A stretch of DNA of 16,118 bases, taken from the NCBI GenBank assembly GCA_007571355.1, contig RKRO01000164.1, positions 1 through 16,118 of the forward strand, given 5' to 3'. A program made the translations under genes and the position numbers. Below, piece after piece: positions 8,657 through 15,512 of the stretch. This stretch comes from Candidatus Poribacteria bacterium (GTDB taxonomy: Bacteria; Poribacteria; WGA-4E; WGA-3G). Every line of letters begins with the position of its first letter. Within the stretch, counting starts at the first letter, position 1. The notes beneath the pieces were generated by a model. That model saw nothing but the letters and a program-made list of their open reading frames with translations, was not told the DNA's origin and searched no databases.

Positions 8657-9021
8657 TCTGTTTTTCTCTCCCTATGCTGTGCATCGTAAATTAGGAATTC
8701 GATGATCGCCTCAGAGGTCTTCGGTGTCAGACCGGACCCCGGTTTCCGCATCATTTTATACACATACTGCCGCCACTCTTCTGGCGCGAAAGTGGAATTA
8801 ATCGGGCGCGCAACGGTATGGCATCGGCTACATTTACGGGTAAAAAGGTTATAAGCCTCTTGCATCTTCGCAGGATAGGCGGCAACATCAATAAAGTTGG
8901 GACCCTTATCCGCTGGATACGTTTTTGGGCCTGTGCGTGACTCTCGTAAGGTGTAGATCGTCCCTATTCCTACGAGGATAATGACCCCTAAAACAGTTCC
9001 CCAAACAATTATCTTTTGCAT
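8653..9021 (-). CDS. Membrane-anchored c-type cytochrome, single heme
   Basis: The 122-residue protein has an N-terminal transmembrane anchor (about residues 3-24, IIVWGTVLGVIILVGIG). It is followed by one heme c attachment motif, C64-S-R-C67-H68, in the context LFTRKCSRCHTVARP. A methionine in KMMRKPGSGLTP (M90 or M91) is the probable distal heme ligand, and the C-terminal helix (SEAIIEFLIYDAQ) closes a small class I-like fold. It should face the periplasm and carry electrons. Its TGA stop overlaps the start of the redoxin gene by 4 bp (ATGA), so the two are almost certainly translated together. No clear Shine-Dalgarno precedes the ATG. It starts 82 bp after the transketolase stop. Confidence 0.9.
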   Translation of the reverse strand: MQKIIVWGTVLGVIILVGIGTIYTLRESRTGPKTYPADKGPNFIDVAAYPAKMQEAYNLFTRKCSRCHTVARPINSTFAPEEWRQYVYKMMRKPGSGLTPKTSEAIIEFLIYDAQHRERKTE

Positions 9022-9064
9022 GTTTATATGTAATTTGTGGGCTCAAAGGCTCTTTAGAATAGGC

Positions 9065-9079
9065 GAGGTTTTCAACCTC
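9065..9079. repeat. Short palindrome, GAGGTT/AACCTC family
   Basis: A 6-bp perfect stem (GAGGTT / AACCTC) with a 3-nt loop lies in the 82-bp gap between transketolase and the cytochrome gene. It resembles the palindromes at 12127-12150 and 15413-15428. It has no adjacent T-run, so it is probably a dispersed repeat copy and not an intrinsic terminator. Confidence 0.5.
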
Positions 9080-9103
9080 ACTTACAATTCGACTCCAAAC
9101 CTG

Positions 9104-11071
9104 CTAGACAGCAGTAACGTCCTTTACCTTTTGCACAATAGCATTTGCACTGATGCCGTGATGCTCCACGAGTTCTTCTGGTTTCCCAGATCGCGGTATT
9201 CCAGTAACGGCAAGTTTGTGAACACAAATATCTTCAGTTGCAACAGCATCCAGTACAGCATCGCCTAAACCGCCTTCAGGATAATGATCTTCAACGGTAA
9301 TCAGTGTCTTGTTCGTGTCGGCTGCAGCTGCTTTGAGTGCTTCCGCGTCAACCGGTTTAACAGAGTATAGGTCAATGACACGGATAGCCGTCCCTTCTGC
9401 GGCGAGTATCTGGTGTGCTTTTAATGCTTCGTGAACGGTAATGCCTCCGGCGACAACAGTTACAGTATCTTCGTTGCTCCGCCGAATAACCTTACACCCC
9501 CCGATAGGAAACGTTTCATCGGCATCATAGAGAATAGGCGTTTTGGGGCGCGAGGTTCGCAGGTAAACAATACCTTCATGCGCTGCAGCCACGGCAACAA
9601 GCCGTTCAGCACTGACAGCATCGCTTGGATAGAGCACGACCGCCTCTGGAATTGCCCGGAACATCGCTATGTCTTCTAATCCCATCTGTGAGGGGCCGTC
9701 TTCTCCGATAGAGACCCCGCAGTGTGAACCGGCATATTTAATATTGGCCTGCGAAATTGCAGACATCCGAATCTGATCGTAGGCACGAGATAAAAAAGCG
9801 GCAAAAGTAGAGACAAACGGAATCTTTCCGCGCTTCGCCAAACCGATACCTGCCCCTACCAAATTCTGTTCTGCAATGAACATCTCAAAATAACGGTCCG
9901 GATGGCGACTCATAAACTGTTCTGCATAGGTGGAGTTTTTGGTGTCGCCATCTAAAGCGACAACATTTGGGTTCGCGGTGCCGAGTTTAGCAAGTCCGGT
10001 CCCGTATCCGCCGCGTGTAGCGACTTCCTCGTCAGACGGATAATTCGGCGGCTCACATTCAATCGCAGCAATATGCCGAACACCACTATCTACAACAGAA
10101 GGGGGTTCAATCTGAATAGGAACCTCTAAATGTAAAGGACCGAGTTCGGCTAATGCTTTGTCAAGGTCTTCACCTTTCGCGAGTGCCTTTCCGTGCCAGT
10201 TGTCTGCGTTTTCGATGAAAGAAACCCCTTTTCCCTTAAACGTTTTGGCAACTATCATGGTAGGTTTATCGGTAGCGGCTTTCGCTTGATCAAGTGCTGG
10301 CAGGATTTCATCAAAATTGTGTCCATCAATCCCGATGGTTTGCCATCCGAAAGCCTCAAAACGCTTACAATAGGTATCAACATCAAAAGCGTACATCGTA
10401 CGTTGACTCTGTCCGAACGCGTTAACATCCACAATCCCGATCAGATTATTGAGTTGGTAGTGGGATGCCAAAGCAGCAGCCTCCCAGACACCCCCTTCTG
10501 CAGTTTCGCCATCACCGAGAAGAACATAGACACGGTAATCGGACTTGTCTAAATATTTACCGTTGAGTGCCATACCGACACCCAGTGATAATCCCTGCCC
10601 AAGTGATCCCGTCGCTACCTCTGTCCACGCAAATCGAGGTGTTGGATGTCCCTCAAGGATGCTGTCAATTTGGCGTAAGGTACGCAGTTTCTCAGTGGGA
10701 ATGATACCCGCTTCGGCATAAGCAGCGTAGAGTAACGGCGCGGCATGCCCCTTAGATAGGATGAATCTATCGTTATTAGGATTTTGGGCATCATTAGTGT
10801 CATAACGCATGGTGTCAAAAAAGAGCGCAGAGACAATATCGGCAGCTGAAAGACACGTGGTCGGATGCCCAGACCCCGCCTCCGAGGTCGCGGTAATAGA
10901 ATGAATACGTAAATTAGTCGCCTTCTGTTTAAGAAAGTTCTTCAAAGTTTCCACAAATTTTTTAATCCTTCTTTCTGAATTAGTTTTCGGTCCGATTTTT
11001 TCTAAAAAAAATCTTTCAGTTTTCGGTTCTCGGTTCAGATTGTGTGTCAGGACATTTTTGTTAACCGCCAT
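9104..11071 (-). CDS. tkt: Transketolase
   Basis: The 655-residue protein contains all three transketolase domains. In the thiamine-diphosphate domain are SGHPTTC (H69), KGHAAP, ATGSLGQG (153-160), the cofactor motif GDGETAEGG...N (186-217) and NWHGK (291-295). The pyrimidine-binding domain has the catalytic glutamate E401 in IAEQNLVGAG, and a C-terminal domain follows. It is a thiamine-diphosphate- and Mg-dependent enzyme that moves two-carbon units between sugar phosphates in the non-oxidative pentose phosphate pathway. The ATG at 11071 is preferred because GAGG lies 6 bp upstream. However, the first about 40 residues (Lys/Arg/Asn-rich) are not typical, and a GTG at 10954 with AAGGA upstream would give a more usual N-terminus. 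A still longer start at 11113 is unlikely. It ends in TAG. Confidence 0.93.
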   Translation of the reverse strand: MAVNKNVLTHNLNREPKTERFFLEKIGPKTNSERRIKKFVETLKNFLKQKATNLRIHSITATSEAGSGHPTTCLSAADIVSALFFDTMRYDTNDAQNPNNDRFILSKGHAAPLLYAAYAEAGIIPTEKLRTLRQIDSILEGHPTPRFAWTEVATGSLGQGLSLGVGMALNGKYLDKSDYRVYVLLGDGETAEGGVWEAAALASHYQLNNLIGIVDVNAFGQSQRTMYAFDVDTYCKRFEAFGWQTIGIDGHNFDEILPALDQAKAATDKPTMIVAKTFKGKGVSFIENADNWHGKALAKGEDLDKALAELGPLHLEVPIQIEPPSVVDSGVRHIAAIECEPPNYPSDEEVATRGGYGTGLAKLGTANPNVVALDGDTKNSTYAEQFMSRHPDRYFEMFIAEQNLVGAGIGLAKRGKIPFVSTFAAFLSRAYDQIRMSAISQANIKYAGSHCGVSIGEDGPSQMGLEDIAMFRAIPEAVVLYPSDAVSAERLVAVAAAHEGIVYLRTSRPKTPILYDADETFPIGGCKVIRRSNEDTVTVVAGGITVHEALKAHQILAAEGTAIRVIDLYSVKPVDAEALKAAAADTNKTLITVEDHYPEGGLGDAVLDAVATEDICVHKLAVTGIPRSGKPEELVEHHGISANAIVQKVKDVTAV

Positions 11072-11144
11072 AGGAATCCTCTTATCATAAAGCCAATAAG
11101 GATTGAAACACATCCTATCGAAGCGAGGTCCCGCTGATTCCCCC

Positions 11145-11183
11145 TGCTTGCAAGGGGAGGGAGGGTAGCCTTGTCCAAGTGTG
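11145..11183. repeat. Dispersed repeat copy, related to 6796-6829
   Basis: The stretch contains CCCCT...AGGGG with an inner GCTTGCA, then AGGGTAGCC and TGTCCAAGTGT. The copy at 6796-6829 shares the TGCAAG-GGGG part and TGTCTAAGTGT in the same order. Both lie just outside genes. They look like copies of a short non-coding repeat. Confidence 0.5.
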
Positions 11184-11226
11184 CATTTATTTTCGGATGT
11201 TACGATAACTGAAAACTGTTCGCGGT

Positions 11227-11940
11227 TTAAACGTTCACCATGTTTAACTGATCCGCTCTGCGTTGTGCTGCTAAAACGAGATAATGCCCTTGACAGGTCC
11301 TAATCAAGTCCTCGAAAATCTCAATAGCTTGCGAGAGGTTTTGTAATTTGGCGTATGCTTCCGCTTGCCAGTATTTGGATTTTGCGACGATTTCATTGGG
11401 AACGGTTGGACTGCCTTCAGTGCGTTGGCCTTCGTAAGTGATAGCCTCATCAAATTTTTCAACCGCCCGTTGATAATCTTTTTCTTCATAGTAGGCTGTC
11501 ATCGCGTCCGCGTAAGCAGTGTTGCTCTGTTCTTGGGGGCGGAAGTGTTCGACAACCTCTCTGGACGGTAGCAACTCAAGTGGTGGCAGTTCAATCTCTA
11601 ACGCGTCATCATCGATATCACTATCTTCTTCAGTAGCATCTTCTTCAGTATCTTCGCCAGTACCGTCATTGTCAGGCAGCGTATCTATCGTCTCTACAAG
11701 CCGTTGTTCATCAGCACTCTCATCGGCATCGTCATCCTCAGGGGTCTCCTCTTCATCTTCTGTTTCGGATGTCGTCGCTTCACGAAAGGCGAGAGAAAGC
11801 GCAGTATTCGGCTCGTCAACCTCTTCTAAAGAATCATCCTCTGGTTCATTATTAAGGTTATCTGTTTCTTTATCGGCATTGCTTTCATCAAAGTCATCTG
11901 TTTCATCAAAATCGTCTTCTTCGTCATAGTTAAATGTCAT
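11227..11940 (-). CDS. Acidic low-complexity protein with C-terminal TPR-like region
   Basis: The 237-residue protein starts at the ATG at 11940, with GGAG 6 bp upstream; in-frame ATGs at 11952 and 12018 lack this. Residues 1-115 are extremely rich in Asp and Glu and include a near-tandem DDFDET/DDFDES. Residues about 140-235 form helices of TPR/YbgF type (NTAYADAMTAYYEEKDYQRAVEKFDEA is split here: AYADAMTAYYEEKDYQRAV, then KYWQAEAYAKLQNLSQAIE). It has no signal peptide or membrane segment. TPR regions usually bind proteins; the acidic arm could bind cations or basic partners, but nothing specific can be stated. It has its own strong ribosome-binding site and is separated from transketolase by a repeat-bearing gap. 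Confidence 0.75.
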   Translation of the reverse strand: MTFNYDEEDDFDETDDFDESNADKETDNLNNEPEDDSLEEVDEPNTALSLAFREATTSETEDEEETPEDDDADESADEQRLVETIDTLPDNDGTGEDTEEDATEEDSDIDDDALEIELPPLELLPSREVVEHFRPQEQSNTAYADAMTAYYEEKDYQRAVEKFDEAITYEGQRTEGSPTVPNEIVAKSKYWQAEAYAKLQNLSQAIEIFEDLIRTCQGHYLVLAAQRRADQLNMVNV

Positions 11941-12047
11941 TTGTTTCTCCATTTCTGTAAATAAGTTACATGTGTAGCATAGGAAACCCTCGGTCTCTTG
12001 TGCCATCGGCACACGCAACTTTACACTTCACACAACATGATCGTAGG

Positions 12048-12064
12048 GGTTGGGTTACCCAACC
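12048..12064. repeat. Palindrome, GTAGGGG...GGGTT family
   Basis: A perfect 7-bp stem GGTTGGG / CCCAACC with loop TTA sits inside GTAGGGGTTGGGTTACCC. The element at 15321-15341 begins the same way (GTAGGGGCAGGGTTGCCCC), with compensating stem changes. The two are members of one dispersed palindrome family. Confidence 0.6.
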
Positions 12065-12126
12065 GCTAAGGGCCCCCGCCTGTGCAAATAGTTACAGGAT
12101 CTACGATAAGTACATTCTGTTTGATG

Positions 12127-12150
12127 CGGCGAGGTTCGGAAACCTCGCCG
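12127..12150. repeat. Palindrome, GAGGTT/AACCTC family (10-bp stem)
   Basis: CGGCGAGGTT and AACCTCGCCG pair perfectly over 10 bp around a CGGA loop. The core is shared with 9065-9079, and 15413-15428 is a variant. It could fold strongly in RNA or as a DNA cruciform; there is no T-run. Confidence 0.6.
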
Positions 12151-12162
12151 AAACGGGATACG

Positions 12163-12199
12163 TTAAATATGTTGTTCCTTGAGGTGCCAACATATTTAA
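12163..12199. repeat. Perfect 12-bp AT-rich inverted repeat
   Basis: TTAAATATGTTG (12163-12174) and CAACATATTTAA (12188-12199) are exact complements with a 13-nt loop. The element lies 15 bp beyond the stop of the LamG gene. It may stabilise or end that transcript, but there is no T-run of the intrinsic-terminator kind. It differs in composition from the GC-rich palindromes next to it. Confidence 0.6.
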
Positions 12200-12213
12200 T
12201 TCCTATAAAACCG

Positions 12214-13039
12214 TTAATACTTGACCTTCACATCCGCCCAAGTGGTCGTCATTTTATCAGCAGGTTCAACCGCCAAGACTTCAGCATAAAGACCGTTCTG
12301 ATACAGTTTTTCAATTTCCTCTTGTTCTAAAGCAACACCCAGAATTAAGACCTCGTCAACAACCCCGGCACCAAAACGTGTGCCACCGCAACAATCATCA
12401 AATCCGATATTGACGGGGCCATTATCAAGATCAATAGGGTTCTTAGCCAAATCCAACGCGCTCGCTTCTTCGGCATCAATATAGATGTACCACTCACCCG
12501 TGTTGCCATCAAAAGTGGTCGTGCTACATGTGCCAATCGGTAATATCATCGGTGCCAACATTACCATCATTCCAACCGCCAGGTTGATTCCAGCACCCCC
12601 CGTTGCAAACTGGCCAGGCAACATTTGTTGTGCCACTATTAGGATGAATGATATAAGCGGGGCGTTTTTCAACGATCCAACCGGGCTGGTTCCACGTGGC
12701 ACCTGCACTCTTCACCCAAGCCGAAACCGTTATCGCTTCAGTTGGGTTTTCATGTGCTGGAATCTGAACGTAAGCAGAATTACCATCGAATTCAAGTGCC
12801 ATCCCAAACTTACCCTCAACCCATTCAGGTTTGCCTTCAAATTCGCCGTCTAAACCGTTTCCTGAGGCATCGGAGGCGACATCGCCTTTGCCTTCATCAA
12901 AAAGCCACACGCCGACAACGGTATCAGGATCAATCTCGGCCCAGGTCGCAGGCACGATCAAAACACTAACAGAAAAAAGACCTGTAAGCACAATGCATAA
13001 AATCCCAAACCTTATAGAAAAAACAGAACTGAAATTCAT
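12214..13039 (-). pseudogene. Secreted LamG-domain protein, frameshifted by one base
   Basis: The gene starts at the ATG at 13039 with a very strong AGGAGG 7 bp upstream. A signal peptide covers about residues 1-34 (ending PATWA). A LamG/concanavalin-like fold begins with VVGVWLFDEGKGD...SGNGLDG and continues through FGMALEFDGNSAYVQIP and ITVSAWVKS. The first frame stops at TAG (12526-12524), just after DWHM. The rest of the fold (TTTFDGNTGEWYIYID ... VVDEVLILGVALEQEEIEKLYQNGLYAEVLAVEP) is in the next frame, to TAA at 12214. Removing the single C at 12524 restores ...DWHM-Y-TTTFDG... and gives a 274-residue protein of normal layout. It is either a young pseudogene or a base-call error in the assembly. 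The intact form would be exported and probably bind carbohydrate or other surface ligands. A good promoter lies upstream (13128-13156). Confidence 0.85.
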
Positions 13040-13127
13040 TGTGACCTCCTATTCCGTATCATACTGTGTTATACAATTTAAGTGATTTACCTAAAAAGCA
13101 TAAAACGCTTACAATGCCAATATATCT

Positions 13128-13156
13128 ATCGTATCAGATTCAGAGGTTTATGTCAA
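13128..13156 (-). promoter_or_regulatory. Sigma-70-like promoter for the LamG gene
   Basis: On the minus strand TTGACA (13156-13151) is followed by a 17-nt spacer and TACGAT (13133-13128). The -35 box is perfect and the -10 box matches four of six, with the key first A-T positions kept. Transcription would start near 13121, giving a leader of about 80 nt. Confidence 0.75.
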
Positions 13157-13356
13157 GTAGAAAAATACAATTTTTCAACAATTCCGGCTTTACGATAATA
13201 TTGCTTATGAGGCATCCTCGTCAAAAAGGTTTAAAGCGTTACTGCATATCAAGATACAAGTTCTTTTGACTCGCTCTGACAGGCATGACGTATCGGCATC
13301 GGATCGACATATAACGTAAATTAAATGGCTCTGCAATGGATACTTTTCTTTTTTTC

Positions 13357-13385
13357 TTGACAGAATTCGCAATAAATGATACTAT
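13357..13385 (+). promoter_or_regulatory. Sigma-70-like promoter for def-larE
   Basis: TTGACA (13357-13362), a 17-nt spacer and TACTAT (13380-13385) form a near-consensus promoter. The start would be near 13392, about 36 nt before the def ATG. It probably drives def, larE and the small membrane gene together. Confidence 0.78.
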
Positions 13386-13427
13386 ATTAAAGGTTATTTT
13401 GCCAAAAATGGGAGACGTGTCTGATAC

Positions 13428-14027
13428 ATGCCAAAACGAAAGAGAAAAAGCCGGAACGCATCTGCCTCGGAGGTGGGTGTTGAAGATGATGTCTTACTAC
13501 GGGCAACAGCACCGTTGCAGCTCTGCTATTACGGTAATCCGGTCCTCCGCAAAAGAGCCAAACCGGTTGCAGAAATCACAGAAGCAGAACGTCAACTCGC
13601 TGTCCAGATGCTGGAAACACTATATGCAACAGGCAACGGTATCGGGCTCGCCGCAACGCAAGTCGGTATTCTGAAACGACTCATCATCATTGATATAGGT
13701 GAGGATGACGACGACACCTACGAACCGCTTGTGCTATTTAACCCAGAAATTTTGAGGACCGAGGGAGATGTTGTCGCCGAAGAAGGCTGCCTCAGCATCC
13801 CCAATGTGACAGCAGAAGTGAGACGTCCGGAAAAGATAGTTGTTGCGGGTATGGATATCCAAGGCGAATCTGTCCACATTGAAACCGACGGTTTGCTGGC
13901 ACGTGTCCTCCAACACGAAATTGATCATCTCAACGGTGTGCTTTTTATTGATCGAATCAGCGGATTAAAACGGCAATTACTGAGAGACGAATTGTTATGG
14001 ATACAACAGGCTGAACGACCCGCTTAA
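13428..14027 (+). CDS. def: Peptide deformylase
   Basis: The 199-residue protein has all three deformylase motifs: GIGLAATQVG (71-80), EEGCLSIP (118-125, metal ligand C121) and HEIDH (163-167, ligands H163 and H167, catalytic E164). It removes the formyl group from the first methionine of new proteins. The usual enzyme starts close to the 'Y-G-x-P-V-L-R' segment, which begins here at residue 35. The first about 28 residues (MPKRKRKSRNASASE...) are therefore an extra basic extension, or a sign that the start lies further in. The Shine-Dalgarno before 13428 (GGGAG) is 13 bp away, longer than ideal. It is the first gene of a probable three-gene operon, with a strong promoter upstream. Confidence 0.93.
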   Translation: MPKRKRKSRNASASEVGVEDDVLLRATAPLQLCYYGNPVLRKRAKPVAEITEAERQLAVQMLETLYATGNGIGLAATQVGILKRLIIIDIGEDDDDTYEPLVLFNPEILRTEGDVVAEEGCLSIPNVTAEVRRPEKIVVAGMDIQGESVHIETDGLLARVLQHEIDHLNGVLFIDRISGLKRQLLRDELLWIQQAERPA

Positions 14028-14063
14028 AGTCCGAAACTTGCGCGTTACATGCGGGGGTAATCT

Positions 14064-14897
14064 ATGTTAAAACAGAAACTTGAACCACCTCTACAGGTGA
14101 AACTTGACCAACTTTATGAATGCTTGCAAGCATATCAGAAGGTTATCGTCGCTTTCTCTGGCGGCGTGGATAGCACATTTCTCGCAGAGGCAGCACAACA
14201 TGCCCTGGGGGATAACGCACTCGCTGTGACTGCGATCTCTGATTCCTATCCGATCCGAGAGATGAGAGCCGCACAGGACATCGCCAAGCAGATCGGAATC
14301 CGCTTCGAGACCGTCAACACGCAGGAATTAGACCTTGAGGGGTACGCAAGCAACCCGACCAATCGGTGCTATTTCTGTAAAACGGAACTGTTCGATAAAC
14401 TCCGTCCTATCGCTGATAAATATGACATGGGAACGATCATCTACGGCGCAATTCCAGACGATGTCGGCGACCACCGCCCCGGAATGGATGCCGCAAAGCA
14501 GATGGGGATCCAAGCACCTCTGATTGATGTCAACTTGACGAAAGCAGAGATTCGCGAGATTTCAAAAACATGGGAACTCCCAACTTGGGATAAACCGGCG
14601 TTTGCTTGTCTCTCTTCACGGTTTCCTTACGGTATGCGTATCACGCGTGAATTGCTAAGGCAAGTGGATGCAGCGGAGCAATTTCTTTACGATTTAGGGA
14701 TTCGTCAATTCCGTGTCCGTCACCATGGTGAACTTGCGCGAATCGAGTTGGAAGCACAAGAAATTTCGAGGGTGCTCTCAAAAACCGTGAGGCACGACAT
14801 CAGCACACACTTTAAAACACTCGGATATACGCACGTCACACTCGACATGCAAGGATACCGCTCTGGAAGCCTAAACGAGGGGATTCCGATGGCTTAA
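14064..14897 (+). CDS. larE: LarE-type ATP-dependent sulfur transferase, three-cysteine form
   Basis: The 277-residue protein has the PP-loop ATP-binding motif S-G-G-V-D-S-T (32-38), as in LarE. It also has RCYFCK (C102, C105) and FACLSSRFPYG (C182, the position of the sulfur-donor cysteine in Lactiplantibacillus LarE). LarE adenylates a nicotinate-derived dinucleotide and adds sulfur to it on the way to the nickel-pincer cofactor of lactate racemase and related enzymes. Forms with three cysteines (CxxC plus one) are reported to carry an iron-sulfur cluster and so may not sacrifice the cysteine. This protein belongs there by motif. No larA, larB or larC lies in the window. It starts 36 bp after def, with a G-rich ribosome-binding stretch (GGGGG). 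Confidence 0.88.
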   Translation: MLKQKLEPPLQVKLDQLYECLQAYQKVIVAFSGGVDSTFLAEAAQHALGDNALAVTAISDSYPIREMRAAQDIAKQIGIRFETVNTQELDLEGYASNPTNRCYFCKTELFDKLRPIADKYDMGTIIYGAIPDDVGDHRPGMDAAKQMGIQAPLIDVNLTKAEIREISKTWELPTWDKPAFACLSSRFPYGMRITRELLRQVDAAEQFLYDLGIRQFRVRHHGELARIELEAQEISRVLSKTVRHDISTHFKTLGYTHVTLDMQGYRSGSLNEGIPMA

Positions 14898-14945
14898 CGA
14901 ACATCAGAAACCGGCAAACGAGAAATAAGCATAGGAGGTGTACAG

Positions 14946-15278
14946 ATGTTTGACCTCAAAGGTGTTATAACAGTCATTGCGGCATACCCCGTCCATATCA
15001 TGAGTTTTGTTGGGTGTGTACTACTTTTGGGACTTGTCCTACCCAGACGAAAAAGACGACATAAGCAGCTTTTGTCTTCAAATGAACCTCCGACTGAAAA
15101 GAGAAGGTTAACGCAGAGCGAAAAGGAACTTCTTGCTGGAAAAATTCAGAGCAGTGGCATTACAAATCTCAAGAAAAGTTTTGCTGGCAAAGCAAATCCT
15201 ATTTATACGACCTTAACTATGATCAGCGTGGTCCTGCTCTTTTTTGTTTTTGTGCTTTGGGTACTTCCGAAACTCTAA
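14946..15278 (+). CDS. Small two-pass membrane protein, unknown function
   Basis: The 110-residue protein has a strong AGGAGG 8 bp before its ATG. Hydrophobic segments lie near residues 8-32 and 86-108. Between them is a basic then mixed-charge stretch (PRRKRRHKQL; LTQSEKELLAGKIQSSG), probably cytoplasmic by the positive-inside rule. I do not recognise the family. It follows larE after 48 bp and is likely in the same transcript. Its ribosome-binding site and clean gene shape make it credible despite the small size. Confidence 0.72.
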   Translation: MFDLKGVITVIAAYPVHIMSFVGCVLLLGLVLPRRKRRHKQLLSSNEPPTEKRRLTQSEKELLAGKIQSSGITNLKKSFAGKANPIYTTLTMISVVLLFFVFVLWVLPKL

Positions 15279-15320
15279 AGGAAACGCATCAGGTATTATA
15301 AGCAATATTAAATCAAGTGC

Positions 15321-15341
15321 GTAGGGGCAGGGTTGCCCCGC
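15321..15341. repeat. Palindrome, GTAGGGG...GGGTT family
   Basis: GGGGCA (15324-15329) pairs with TGCCCC (15334-15339) around a GGGT loop. It starts GTAGGGGC and reads AGGGTTGCCCC, parallel to the element at 12043-12064 but with different paired bases. Confidence 0.55.
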
Positions 15342-15412
15342 CCAGCAGTGACAGACAATGTGTATAATCGTAAAGCCGAAAAATAGATAGACACTTCCAT
15401 CCCGCGGTAGGT

Positions 15413-15428
15413 GCGGTTTCCGAACCGC
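15413..15428. repeat. Palindrome GCGGTT/AACCGC
   Basis: A 6-bp perfect stem GCGGTT / AACCGC around a TCCG loop. The layout and loop resemble 12127-12150 (GAGGTT-CGGA-AACCTC), so it is probably the same dispersed family. Confidence 0.5.
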
Positions 15429-15512
15429 CCTGATGCGAAGTGTATCAGTAATTACAGCATCCGCGATAAAAAATAAATTTCACGAGAGCACAGAAACCGA
15501 CAGGGAACACCC

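Larger units (their letters stand above)
11941..12213. other. Intergenic region rich in palindromes
   Basis: This 273-bp gap has no credible gene. It holds three clear inverted repeats (12048-12064, 12127-12150, 12163-12199), annotated separately. No promoter with good -35 and -10 boxes was found for the acidic-protein gene. Confidence 0.6.
13040..13427. other. Divergent promoter region
   Basis: This 388-bp gap separates LamG (leftward) and def (rightward). It holds one near-consensus sigma-70 promoter for each, annotated separately. Between them (about 13160-13350) I see no gene, RNA gene or strong repeat. Confidence 0.65.
15279..15512. other. Intergenic region with two palindrome copies
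   Basis: This 234-bp gap has no credible gene. It holds the palindromes at 15324-15339 and 15413-15428 and the ribosome-binding site (AGGGA near 15502) of the next gene. No clear terminator was found. Confidence 0.55.

Noticed and set aside
11519..11929. Serine-rich plus-strand frame
   Set aside because: It mirrors the Asp/Glu-rich arm of the minus-strand gene and shows no start signal or domain.
12127..12150. Rho-independent terminator
   Set aside because: The hairpin is strong but no T-run follows on either strand, and the same motif recurs elsewhere as a repeat.
13066..13269. Short frame in the divergent promoter region
   Set aside because: It overlaps the LamG promoter, has no ribosome-binding site and no recognisable protein features.
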